Below are positions 17,930-26,360 of a stretch of DNA of 64,000 nucleotides, piece after piece. The notes beneath the pieces are model-generated. The model made no database searches and was not told the DNA's origin. It saw only the letters and a program-made list of their open reading frames with translations. Numbering within the stretch: position 1 is the first letter of the stretch; every line of letters begins with the position of its first letter. The stretch covers positions 6,118 to 70,117 of the forward strand of contig CALFJC010000096.1 in assembly GCA_937877655.1 (NCBI GenBank), in the 5' to 3' direction. This DNA comes from an uncultured Selenomonadales bacterium. Its GTDB lineage: Bacteria > Bacillota > Negativicutes > Selenomonadales > Selenomonadaceae. Position numbers and translations under genes: made by a program.

Positions 17930-19390
17930 ATGTCGCAGTTTGATAAAAGAAATATCAGCATGATGATGGATTTTTATGAGATGACGATGGCAAACGGCTA
18001 TTTCGTGCAGGGCGGCGAAAATACTCGCGTTGCCTTCGACGTTTTTTATCGCCGCAATCCCGACGCGGGCGGCTTCGCAATTTTCGCCGGGCTTGAACAG
18101 GTTATCGAATACGTCGAGAACATGCAATTCAGCGCGAAGGACATTGATTATCTGCGCGGGCAAAAAATTTTCAACGAAAACTTTTTGGAGAGCCTCAAGG
18201 ATTTTCATTTTCGCGGAGATATTTACGCCTTCCCCGAAGGTACAATCATGTATCCGAACGAACCTTTCATGACGATCGTCGCGGATTTGATTGACGCACA
18301 ACTTATCGAGACGGCGATTTTGGCGCAGGTGAATCATCAATCGCTTATCGCAACGAAGGCGCGCAGAATTGTTCGGGCAGCGGAAGGACGTTTTGTTTCC
18401 GACTTCGGAGCCCGTCGCGCTCACAACATGGACGCCGCAACTTACGGGGCGCGGGCGGCTTTTATCGGCGGCGTCAACGGCACGGCAACCGTCAGCGCGG
18501 GACAACTTTTTAATATCCCCGTCAACGGCACAATGGCTCACAGCTGGGTTATGTATTTCAAAAACGAGTTCGAGGCTTTCAAAAAATACGCCGAAGTTTA
18601 TCCCAATTCGACAACTTTACTCGTCGATACCTACGACGTAATTCACAGCGGAATTCCAAATGCAATTCGTGTTGCAAAAGAAATTTTGGAGCCGCAAGGT
18701 AAACGCCTGCGCGGCGTGCGAATTGATTCGGGCGACTTGGCTTATCTGTCGAAAAAAATTCGCAAGATGCTGGATGACGCGGGCTTAAACGATTGCAAAA
18801 TTATCGCGTCCAACAGCCTTGACGAATTCACAATAACTTCTCTGATAAATCAAGGCGCGGCGATTGACAGTTTCGGCGTCGGCGAAAGATTGATAACCGC
18901 AAAATCCGAGCCCGTCTTCGGCGCGGTTTATAAAATTGTCGGCGTTGAAGAAGGCGGGAAATTTGTTCCGAGAATAAAAGTCAGCGAAAACGTCGAGAAA
19001 ATCACAAACCCCGGCTTGAAAAGTATTTATCGAATTTACAACGAGGAAGGACATGCCGTGGCAGATTTAATCGCGCTGTTTGATGAGACAGTTGATTTGT
19101 CGAAGCCTTATCGTTACGTTGATCCTGTTAAGCCTTGGAAAAATCGTTACTTTGAAAATTTCACTGCCAAAAAACTTTCCAAGTTGTATGTCAAGGACGG
19201 GCGGCGCGTTGAAAATTTGCCGACGCTCCATGAAATTCGCGATTATGTTCGTCATCAGTTGGAGCACGAAATTTGGCAGGAAGAACAGCGTTTTGAAAAT
19301 CCGCACCGCCATTATCTGGACATGACACCCTATTATTATGAAATGAAAATGTCTTTACTCCATAAAACCCGCGCAGGTATGGAAGGATGA
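17930..19390 (+). CDS. pncB: Nicotinate phosphoribosyltransferase
   Basis: A 486-residue enzyme of NAD salvage, joining nicotinate to PRPP with ATP. It aligns throughout with bacterial PncB: an N-terminal YEMTMANGYF, FAGLEQVIEYV, the conserved SDFGARRAHNMDAA segment, the phosphorylated His204 in NGTMAHSWVM, RIDSGDLAYLSKK, and SFGVGERLITA. ATG 17930 has a GGAGGAG site. The next gene starts only 6 nt after the stop, so the DUF5672-like pair and perhaps the cupin gene belong to the same operon. Confidence 0.95.
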   Translation: MSQFDKRNISMMMDFYEMTMANGYFVQGGENTRVAFDVFYRRNPDAGGFAIFAGLEQVIEYVENMQFSAKDIDYLRGQKIFNENFLESLKDFHFRGDIYAFPEGTIMYPNEPFMTIVADLIDAQLIETAILAQVNHQSLIATKARRIVRAAEGRFVSDFGARRAHNMDAATYGARAAFIGGVNGTATVSAGQLFNIPVNGTMAHSWVMYFKNEFEAFKKYAEVYPNSTTLLVDTYDVIHSGIPNAIRVAKEILEPQGKRLRGVRIDSGDLAYLSKKIRKMLDDAGLNDCKIIASNSLDEFTITSLINQGAAIDSFGVGERLITAKSEPVFGAVYKIVGVEEGGKFVPRIKVSENVEKITNPGLKSIYRIYNEEGHAVADLIALFDETVDLSKPYRYVDPVKPWKNRYFENFTAKKLSKLYVKDGRRVENLPTLHEIRDYVRHQLEHEIWQEEQRFENPHRHYLDMTPYYYEMKMSLLHKTRAGMEG

Positions 19391-19396
19391 AAAATT

Positions 19397-20539
19397 TTGT
19401 CGAAAGCCGCCGTCGTTATTCCGATTTACAAAGAAGAAATTGATGAACTTGAAAAAATTTCTCTGGCGCAGGTCAGAAAAGTTTTGGGAAATTATCCGAT
19501 AATATTTGTCGCGCCCGAAGGCAAAAATTTTTCTTACCTTGCGCCGGGAGAAATGCTTGTTCAATTTCATCCGCAATATTTTCAAAGCGGCAGAACTTAC
19601 AGCCAACTTTTGATGTCGCCGTTTTTTTATGAGCCGTTTTTGTGTTTCGACTACATTTTGATTTACCAGCTCGACGCCTTTGTTTTTTATGACGCGTTGG
19701 AGGATTTTTGTCGGCTTGGTTATGATTATATCGGTGCGCCGTGGTCTTATTATGCTTGGATGGGATCCAAGTTTAAGAAAACGCCGCGAGTCGGCAACGG
19801 CGGTTTTTGCCTTCGCAAAGTCAAAGCGTGTCACAAATTTTTGACGAAGGCTTCTTCCTTGCCGAATTGGAAAAATCTTCTTGAGAAATTTGATGAAGAT
19901 GCCTTTTTTGCTGTCTGCGGCGTGACGAAGGGAACAAATTTTAATGTTGCGCCAGTTGAAGTCGCCAAGCTTTTTTCTATGGAATGGTATCCCGACCGTC
20001 ACGTAAAAAAATTGGGCGGTGATTTGCCTTTCGGCTGTCACAACTGGCATAAATTCGACGCGGATTTTTATGTAGAGATTTTTTCGCGCTTCGGTTACGA
20101 TTTGCGCCCGCTCAAAAACTTGATGAAAAATGATGATTACGAAGTTCATACGCCGATTTTATTAACGAAATTGGCAATGGATCGTTTGAATCGCAGGGCT
20201 GAACGCGGGCAAATGCTTTTTCAATATCTGCCGACAAAAAAATTTGCATCCGTCCGAGTAATTCGTTCGCCCGAAGCAATGAAACTTTTGGCAAAACTTT
20301 TGACGGAAGAAAATTCTCTTGCCAACAAAATTTTCGTTTATGATGAAAAAATTTTCTGCGATTTGATTAACGACGTTGAGCGAGAAAATTTTCCGCACCT
20401 TATAATTGTTTCGGATTATGACAAGTCGTTAATCAAGGCGATTGAAAGGAAAGGGCTTGTTTACGGCGAACATGTCATTTCTTTTCAGCGCGAATACATG
20501 AAGTTTCAAGAAAAATTATTTCACAACTTGGGGAGGTAA
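19397..20539 (+). CDS. DUF5672-like protein (putative glycosyltransferase), copy 1
   Basis: A 380-residue protein beginning MSKAAVVIPIYKEEIDELEKIS at a TTG codon, with a GGAAGG site overlapping the pncB stop region. The sequence YILIYQLDAFVF, LGYDYIGAPW and RVGNGGFCLRKV is the pattern of DUF5672, a family found in polysaccharide or glycan loci and thought to be glycosyltransferase-related. No biochemical role is established. The C-terminal ~120 residues (YLPTKKFASVRVIRSPEAMKL onward) are an extra region shared with the next gene. It forms a tandem pair with the gene at 20545, nearly identical over the first ~120 codons. Confidence 0.75.
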   Translation: MSKAAVVIPIYKEEIDELEKISLAQVRKVLGNYPIIFVAPEGKNFSYLAPGEMLVQFHPQYFQSGRTYSQLLMSPFFYEPFLCFDYILIYQLDAFVFYDALEDFCRLGYDYIGAPWSYYAWMGSKFKKTPRVGNGGFCLRKVKACHKFLTKASSLPNWKNLLEKFDEDAFFAVCGVTKGTNFNVAPVEVAKLFSMEWYPDRHVKKLGGDLPFGCHNWHKFDADFYVEIFSRFGYDLRPLKNLMKNDDYEVHTPILLTKLAMDRLNRRAERGQMLFQYLPTKKFASVRVIRSPEAMKLLAKLLTEENSLANKIFVYDEKIFCDLINDVERENFPHLIIVSDYDKSLIKAIERKGLVYGEHVISFQREYMKFQEKLFHNLGR

Positions 20540-20544
20540 AAATT

Positions 20545-21675
20545 TTGTCGAAAGCCGCCGTCGTCATTCCGATTTACAAGGAAGAAATTGATGAACTTGA
20601 AAAAATTTCTCTCGCGCAGGTCAGAAAAGTTTTGGGAAATTATCCGCTGATATTTATCGCGCCCGAAGGAAAAAAATTTTCTTACCTTGCGCCGGGAGAA
20701 ATGCTTGTTCAATTTCATCCGCAATATTTTCAAAGCGGCAGAACTTACAGTCGACTTTTATTGTCGCCGTTTTTCTACGAGCCGTTTTTGTGTTTCGAGT
20801 ACATTTTGATTTATCAGCTTGACGCCTTTGTATTTTATGACGCGTTGAAAGAATTTTGTCGGCTCGGCTACGATTATATCGGCGCACCTTTTCCCGTTTC
20901 TTGGGGAAATACAAACGGAAAAAAGACATTGCGAGTCGGCAACGGCGGCTTTTCTCTTCGCAAAGTCAAGGCTTGTTTTAAACTTTTAAAAAATTTTTCT
21001 GCGCTGATTGATAAAAATAATTCGGAAGACAGTTTCTTTACTCTCTGCGGCGCGAATAAAAATCTTGCCTTCAAAACCGCGCCCGTCGAAGTCGCAGATC
21101 TTTTTTCTATGGAACATTATCCCGACCGTTGCATAAAAAGATTGGGCGGCGAGTTGCCTTTCGGCTGTCACGGCTGGACGAAACTCAGCGCAGATTTTTA
21201 TGTTGAGTTGTTTACTCAATTCGGTTACGATTTGCGTCCGTTGCGAGATAAAATGCGGACAAATGATTATGAATTTTTTTTGCCGCAATCTCTGGAGATA
21301 ATAGCGATGGAGCGGCTGATTCGCGAAGTAGAACGCGGAAAATCTTTGACTCAATATCTTCCGACAAAAAAATTTGAATCTGTCCGAGTAATTCGTTCGC
21401 CCGAAGCGATAAAGATTTTGGCGCGATTGTTGACGGAAGAAAATTCCCTTGCCGACAAGATTTTCATTTACGACAAAAAAAATTCACGCGATTTGGTTCA
21501 TGACGTGGCTAAAAAAATTTTGCCGCATTTGATAATCTGCGCGGAATATGATAAATCTTTGATTGCGGCGATTGAAAGGAAAGGGCTTGTTTACGGCGAG
21601 CATGTCATTTCCTTTCAGCGCGAATACATGAGGTTTCAAGAAAAATTGTTCCACAACTTGGGAAGGAGTGTTTGA
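20545..21675 (+). CDS. DUF5672-like protein (putative glycosyltransferase), copy 2
   Basis: A 376-residue tandem paralogue of the preceding protein, again with a TTG start and a GGGGAGG site 10 nt upstream. The N-terminal third and the C-terminal YGEHVISFQREYM segment are nearly identical to copy 1. The middle (~130-270) differs strongly, consistent with diverged acceptor specificity after duplication. It retains LIYQLDAFVFYDAL, YDYIGAPF and RVGNGGFSLRKV. The start of the cupin gene follows directly. Confidence 0.75.
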   Translation: MSKAAVVIPIYKEEIDELEKISLAQVRKVLGNYPLIFIAPEGKKFSYLAPGEMLVQFHPQYFQSGRTYSRLLLSPFFYEPFLCFEYILIYQLDAFVFYDALKEFCRLGYDYIGAPFPVSWGNTNGKKTLRVGNGGFSLRKVKACFKLLKNFSALIDKNNSEDSFFTLCGANKNLAFKTAPVEVADLFSMEHYPDRCIKRLGGELPFGCHGWTKLSADFYVELFTQFGYDLRPLRDKMRTNDYEFFLPQSLEIIAMERLIREVERGKSLTQYLPTKKFESVRVIRSPEAIKILARLLTEENSLADKIFIYDKKNSRDLVHDVAKKILPHLIICAEYDKSLIAAIERKGLVYGEHVISFQREYMRFQEKLFHNLGRSV

Positions 21676-21676
21676 A

Positions 21677-22081
21677 ATGGAAATTAAAAATCCGAGCGTG
21701 TTTGAAGTTGGAAATCCTTTGCCCGCGCAGTTCAGCAAATATTTTATCGGGCAGGCGTATTTGAATCCTCTGACGGACAAGGGCGGCGCAATTCATAACG
21801 TAACTTTTTCGCCCGGTTGCAGAAATAATTGGCATGTTCATCACAAAAGCGGACAAATTTTGCTCGTGACGGGCGGACGCGGCTGGTATCAGGAATGGGG
21901 AAAAGCTCCGCAAGCCCTCAAGCCCGGCGACGTTGTGAACATTGCGCCCGAAGTAAAACATTGGCACGGCGCGGCGGCTGATTCTTGGTTTTCGCATTTG
22001 GCAGTTGAAATTCCCGCCGAAAATTCTTCCAATGAATGGCTTGAGCCCGTTGACGACGAACAATATTCCAATCTCCGATAA
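21677..22081 (+). CDS. Cupin-domain protein
   Basis: A 134-residue single-domain cupin. Metal ligands are visible as CRNNWHVHHKSGQILLV (motif 1, two His and a Gln/Glu position) and APEVKHWHGAAAD (motif 2 His). ATG 21677 lies 9 nt after GGAAGGAG; an in-frame GTG 9 nt earlier lacks spacing. The domain order and size resemble small cupins annotated as quercetin-2,3-dioxygenase-like or carboxymuconolactone-decarboxylase partners, but the substrate cannot be told. It ends the pncB-led gene string. Confidence 0.8.
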   Translation: MEIKNPSVFEVGNPLPAQFSKYFIGQAYLNPLTDKGGAIHNVTFSPGCRNNWHVHHKSGQILLVTGGRGWYQEWGKAPQALKPGDVVNIAPEVKHWHGAAADSWFSHLAVEIPAENSSNEWLEPVDDEQYSNLR

Positions 22082-22095
22082 ATTTTTTTGCAAAA

Positions 22096-22130
22096 AAAAT
22101 TGCCCCCGACTTTTTGTCGAGGGTTTTTTG
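22096..22130 (+). terminator. Terminator after cupin gene
   Basis: CCCCCGAC / GTCGAGGG stem with TTTTTTG tail. It lies between convergent genes and may serve both. Confidence 0.7.
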
Positions 22131-22163
22131 TTTGAAAAATTTTCTGCGCGATCTCAAAAACTT

Positions 22164-22544
22164 TTATCTGTCGGGCTTCTCGCCGGGAATGTCCATAATC
22201 GCTTCCGCGCCACGTTGTCCCGTCCGAATTCTTACCGCGTCGCAGAGTTCGTAGACGAAAATTTTTCCGTCGCCGAATTTTCCCGTCCGCAAAACCTTCT
22301 GCGCGGTCTCAAGAACTTTTTCAACAGGAATTTCACAAACGACCGTCTCAACCTTGATTTTAGGAACAAGACTTATGTCGTATTCTTTGCCGCGAAAAAC
22401 TTCCTTGTGCCCCTTTTGCAAGCCGCAACCGTAAACTTGCGAAACCGTCATGCCCAAAACGCCGATAGCATTCAGCGCGTCTTTAAGCTCTTCGAGTTTT
22501 GAAGGGCGCGTTATGATGTCAATCTTCGTAATTTTTCTTTCCAT
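22164..22544 (-). CDS. glnK: P-II family nitrogen regulatory protein
   Basis: A 126-residue P-II signal protein. The T-loop reads GLQKGHKEVFRGKEYDISLVPK: the usual uridylylated Tyr of the second position (RGKEY) is kept, while the first T-loop Tyr is Phe. The C-terminal TGQRGAEAI ATP-binding segment is present. It lies 12 nt downstream of the ammonium transporter gene on the same strand, the classic amtB-glnK arrangement, and most likely gates AmtB according to 2-oxoglutarate and ATP/ADP. Confidence 0.93.
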   Translation of the reverse strand: MERKITKIDIITRPSKLEELKDALNAIGVLGMTVSQVYGCGLQKGHKEVFRGKEYDISLVPKIKVETVVCEIPVEKVLETAQKVLRTGKFGDGKIFVYELCDAVRIRTGQRGAEAIMDIPGEKPDR

Positions 22545-22556
22545 AAGCTCACCGCC

Positions 22557-23876
22557 TTAATCCTGCGAACTTTTTACCGTCGGGAAAATTTTTAAGCTGT
22601 AAGAATCCGAGTCGCCCAAAAAATTCGGCGTGCCCGTGAAAATCGGAGTGGAATAACCGCGCTCGCCGTGTTCCGACAAATCGAGCCCCGTAACTTCTTC
22701 CGCCTCGTCCGTACGAAGGGCAACTATCGCGCTTACAACTTTGTAAAGAATCGCCGAACCGACTACCGCAAAAATTACTGCGACGCCGATTGAAATAATT
22801 TGCGCGAAGAACAAATCCGTTTCGCCGTAAAAAAGTCCGTTCGCGCCGTCGGGATTAACCGCCGTCGTTGCCCAAAGCCCCGTCGCAATCGCGCCCCACA
22901 TTCCGCCGATACCGTGAACTCCAAATGCATCAAGCGAATCATCATAACCGAATTTTTCTTTGACAACCGCAACCGCCAAGTAGCAGACAATGCCGCCGAT
23001 TAAACCAATCGCAATGCTCGGAAGAATCGTAACGTAGCCCGCCGCAGGAGTTATCGCAACCAAGCCCGCGACGCAACCCGATACCGCGCCGATAACCGTC
23101 GGTTTGCCGTGACGAATCCATTCAACCAAAACCCAGCCTAGCATTCCCGAAGTCGCCGCCGCATGTGTCACGACAAAAGCATTTGCCGCAAGTTCATTCG
23201 CGCCGAGTGCAGAGCCGGCATTGAAACCGAACCATCCGATAAAAAGTCCCGTCGCTCCCAAAACCGTCATGGGGATATTGTGCGGAACCATTGCAGATTT
23301 TCCGTAGCCGTGACGTTTTCCGAGCAAAATACAAATCGTCAAACCGCTAACACCGCTTAAAATGTGAATCACAAGTCCGCCCGCGAAATCCAATGCGCCG
23401 AGCTGTGCCAAAAATCCTCCGCCCCAAACCCAATGCGCCATAGGATTGTAAATGAAAATCGCCCAAAGCAACATCAACAAGACAAATCCTTTGAACTTCA
23501 TGCGTTCGGCAAATGCGCCCGTAATCAGCGCGGGAGTCAAAGCCGCGAACATGCATTGAAATGCGACAAACGCCAATTCGGGAATTGTGCCGCCGTCAAG
23601 AACATTGTAGCCGACGCCCGCCAAGCCGATTTTCGACAAGTCGCCGATTAAACCGTTCACGTCGGAGCCGAAAGCCATTGTGTAACCAATCAAAATAAAT
23701 TCAACGCTGATCATGCCGAGAATAAACATTGACTGCATAATTGTCGAGAGAACATTTTTACTGCGAACCATGCCGCCATAAAAGAGAGCGACCGCCGGCG
23801 TCATGAGAAAAACCAACGCCGCACTGATTAAAACCCAAGCCGTATCGCCGCTGTTGATTATGTTTGCTGTATCCAT
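22557..23876 (-). CDS. amt: Ammonium transporter, Amt family
   Basis: A 439-residue channel with about eleven membrane helices. Conserved features include FYGGMVRSKNVLS, AHWVWGGGFLAQLGALDFAGG (with the phenylalanine gate region nearby), the pore histidine in GGLVIHILSGV and the second in LDAFGVHGIGGMWGAIATG. It is the first gene of the amt-glnK pair and carries the candidate nitrogen-control promoter at 23925-23982. Confidence 0.95.
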   Translation of the reverse strand: MDTANIINSGDTAWVLISAALVFLMTPAVALFYGGMVRSKNVLSTIMQSMFILGMISVEFILIGYTMAFGSDVNGLIGDLSKIGLAGVGYNVLDGGTIPELAFVAFQCMFAALTPALITGAFAERMKFKGFVLLMLLWAIFIYNPMAHWVWGGGFLAQLGALDFAGGLVIHILSGVSGLTICILLGKRHGYGKSAMVPHNIPMTVLGATGLFIGWFGFNAGSALGANELAANAFVVTHAAATSGMLGWVLVEWIRHGKPTVIGAVSGCVAGLVAITPAAGYVTILPSIAIGLIGGIVCYLAVAVVKEKFGYDDSLDAFGVHGIGGMWGAIATGLWATTAVNPDGANGLFYGETDLFFAQIISIGVAVIFAVVGSAILYKVVSAIVALRTDEAEEVTGLDLSEHGERGYSTPIFTGTPNFLGDSDSYSLKIFPTVKSSQD

Positions 23877-23924
23877 TTTGAAACACCTGCCAAAAAAATT
23901 TCTGCAAATCGATTTACATTCCGT

Positions 23925-23953
23925 ATTATAATTTTGGTATGATTAGCTGTCAA
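23925..23953 (-). promoter_or_regulatory. amt-glnK promoter
   Basis: On the minus strand TTGACA (23948-23953), 17-bp spacer, TATAAT (23925-23930): a consensus housekeeping promoter. The layout is the same as before glnA. Confidence 0.75.
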
Positions 23954-23966
23954 CATTTCGCTTTCA

Positions 23967-23982
23967 TGTATACCTAAATACA
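23967..23982. promoter_or_regulatory. TGTA-N8-TACA palindrome upstream of amt
   Basis: TGTATACCTAAATACA, 13 nt upstream of the -35 element, centred about 55 nt before the expected start point. It is nearly identical to the site before glnA and is a candidate activator site. Confidence 0.6.
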
Positions 23983-23987
23983 TAACA

Positions 23988-24021
23988 AAAACCCTCCGAC
24001 AATCGCCGAAGGGTTTTTTCG
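23988..24021 (-). terminator. Terminator of the glutamate synthase operon
   Basis: AAAACCCTCCGAC..GCCGAAGGGTTTTTT hairpin. The CCCTCCGAC/GCCGAAGGG stem recurs in several terminators of this window. Confidence 0.7.
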
Positions 24022-24026
24022 TTCGA

Positions 24027-26348
24027 TTAAGCCTCATAAGTTCGGTACATGTGAATTTCTTCGGGATTATCCTGAAGACACCACACGCCGCACGGACAAA
24101 CTCCCGCGCAGATTCCACAGCCGATACATTTATTTTCGTCGGAAAAATATTCCCAAGAGCCGTCGTCGTGCTCAATCCGAGTTATCGCTTTTTCGGGGCA
24201 AGAGTTCAAGCACATTTTGCAATCGCGACAGGTGCCGCAACTCACGCAACGCAAATGTTCATGCATAGGGTCGGGCAAATCGCAGTGATGACACTTCTCG
24301 AAATATTTTTTCGATAAATTTTCGTCGGGAACACGATTTTTTTTGACGGGTAAAGAAATTTTTTCGCCGCGCAAAAATTTATCAATCGCAATCGCCGTTA
24401 ATCTCGCGTCGCCTATCGCGTCTGTCAATCTGCCGGGCTTAATCACGTCGCCCGCCGCAAAAACTTTCGGCAAAATCATTTTCTCCGCCGAAGGTACAAG
24501 CCAATCGCGGAATTTTTTTACTTCGGGCAAGAAATCAAGTACAGGAGCCTCGCCGATTGAAACGATAACTTGATCTGCCGCAATAAATCTGCCGTCGTCG
24601 GAGAAAATTCCTTCGTCGGTGATTTTTTTCGTCATGAACGGATAAATTATCTCGCCGCCAAAATTTTTCAGCCGTTTTATCTCTTTTTCAAACGCCGCAG
24701 GTTTCATCACGTCCACAACAATAACTTTTTCCGCGCCTTGTTCATAAGCCGAAGTCGCAACGTCCATTCCCGAATTTCCGCCGCCGATTACCACGATATT
24801 TTTTCCGATTTGAATTTTTTCACCGCGATTAATCGCCTTCAAAAATTCTATACCGTGAATTAACTTTTCTGCGCCTTCCCAGTTAAAATATCGCGCCTTA
24901 TTTCCGCCCGTCGCCACCAAAACCGCGTCAAATTCCTCGCAAATCGCTTTGAACATCTCAAAATCTACTTTGCAATTACTTTTGAACGTCACACCGAGTT
25001 TTTCTACGCGATTCACTTCAGATTTTATTAATTCGGGCGAAATTCTCGAATGAGGTATCACTTGCGCCAATTTTCCGCCGATCTGCGCCGCATCATCAAA
25101 AATTGTGACCGAATGTCCGAATTTTGCCAGTTGCCAAGCCGCACTCAAGCCCGCGACGCCTCCGCCGATTATCCCGACTTTTTTTCCTGTGGAAATTTTC
25201 GGAGAATCAACTTCAACCCGCGCAGATTCCAATCCGAGCGCGCCGATTTGGATTGATTCGTCGATTTTTCCGCGTGTACAGCCCTCCATGCAAGGATTCG
25301 GGCATAAAGTTCCGCATACCGAGCCGGGAAACGGCGTATATTTTAAAATTAGCCTCAATGCCTCGTCGATTTTGCCTTGCCGAAGTAAATTTAGCCGTTT
25401 TTGCGTCGGTATTCCTATCGGACACATGAATTGACACGGCGCGGAAAATTTTTCATTGTCCCAACTCGGAACTCTCAGCCGATAAAGCCCGCGATTAACC
25501 GTATTCAGCACGATAAAATCATCTGTCGCTACGTTGTGGAAAATTCCGCCCTTAATCCAATCTTTTTTCCTGAAATCGGCAATGTTATGGACAATCGGAG
25601 GCTTTTTCTCCTCAAATGTCAGCGGACGAAGTTTTTTCCACTCTTTCCAGTCACTTAACTCCGCAATTAACTCGGATTTTTCTATCGCATTCAAAAAATG
25701 ATTCATTCCGCCCTTTAAAAATGAAATATCATCAGAATCAAGCTCCAAACACAAAATATCGTCGGGAAAATCGGAAATTTGCCCGCGAACATAAACTACG
25801 CCGCCAACCATGCCCACGCAAGGTCTTTCGCCCGTCACCGAAGAAAAATTTTCGCAATCGACGCCGCAAATCACCGCTCGTCCGCCGCCCATAAATTCAA
25901 ACGAAAAACTTCCAACATTTTTTAAAATCCAAAGTTCAGGCTCCTCGTAAAGCGGATCGTGCTTCATTAATGAGCCTGTTCGCGTTCCTGCACGCCCGCC
26001 AATATAAATTTTGCCGTCAGATGAGCAATGTCCAGCTGTATCGCCCGCGTCGCCCTTAATTGTGATAATTCCGCCCGCATTCAGCCAGCCAACGTCCGCA
26101 GAAGTCGAGCCTTCGACAATAATTTCCGTATTCGGCAAACACATCGACCCAACGCGCTGTCCCGCGTTCGTCACGTGAAATTTTAAAGTTTTTCCGTCCG
26201 GATGCCATAAAGGTCCGCCTATATCGTGTTGACCGCTTGCCGAAATTTCAAAATCGGTCTCGCCTTCGCGAACTGCATCTTCAATCATCAAAAGAAGGTC
26301 TTGCGTCGACATGCGCTCATGATTTTTGATTGTATCTATCTTCAACAT
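24027..26348 (-). CDS. Glutamate synthase component: GXGXG domain fused to NADPH oxidoreductase and ferredoxin domains
   Basis: A 773-residue protein combining parts that are separate in E. coli GltB/GltD. Residues ~1-250 are the right-handed GXGXG beta-helix of GltB (VEGSTSADVGWLNAGG, IKGDAGDTAGH, YIGGRAGTRTG). Residues ~300-650 are GltD-like: a Cys-rich N-terminal Fe-S segment (CQFMCPIGIPTQ, CGTLCPNPCMEGC), an FAD fold (VGIIGGGVAGLSAAW) and a second nucleotide fold (NIVVIGGGNSGMDVA). The C-terminus carries two 4Fe-4S clusters (CGTCRDCKMCLNSCPEKA, CIGCGICAGVCPCG). It would pass NADPH electrons to the FMN subunit encoded upstream, forming glutamate from 2-oxoglutarate. Confidence 0.88.
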   Translation of the reverse strand: MLKIDTIKNHERMSTQDLLLMIEDAVREGETDFEISASGQHDIGGPLWHPDGKTLKFHVTNAGQRVGSMCLPNTEIIVEGSTSADVGWLNAGGIITIKGDAGDTAGHCSSDGKIYIGGRAGTRTGSLMKHDPLYEEPELWILKNVGSFSFEFMGGGRAVICGVDCENFSSVTGERPCVGMVGGVVYVRGQISDFPDDILCLELDSDDISFLKGGMNHFLNAIEKSELIAELSDWKEWKKLRPLTFEEKKPPIVHNIADFRKKDWIKGGIFHNVATDDFIVLNTVNRGLYRLRVPSWDNEKFSAPCQFMCPIGIPTQKRLNLLRQGKIDEALRLILKYTPFPGSVCGTLCPNPCMEGCTRGKIDESIQIGALGLESARVEVDSPKISTGKKVGIIGGGVAGLSAAWQLAKFGHSVTIFDDAAQIGGKLAQVIPHSRISPELIKSEVNRVEKLGVTFKSNCKVDFEMFKAICEEFDAVLVATGGNKARYFNWEGAEKLIHGIEFLKAINRGEKIQIGKNIVVIGGGNSGMDVATSAYEQGAEKVIVVDVMKPAAFEKEIKRLKNFGGEIIYPFMTKKITDEGIFSDDGRFIAADQVIVSIGEAPVLDFLPEVKKFRDWLVPSAEKMILPKVFAAGDVIKPGRLTDAIGDARLTAIAIDKFLRGEKISLPVKKNRVPDENLSKKYFEKCHHCDLPDPMHEHLRCVSCGTCRDCKMCLNSCPEKAITRIEHDDGSWEYFSDENKCIGCGICAGVCPCGVWCLQDNPEEIHMYRTYEA

Positions 26349-26360
26349 CTCAAAACCTCC

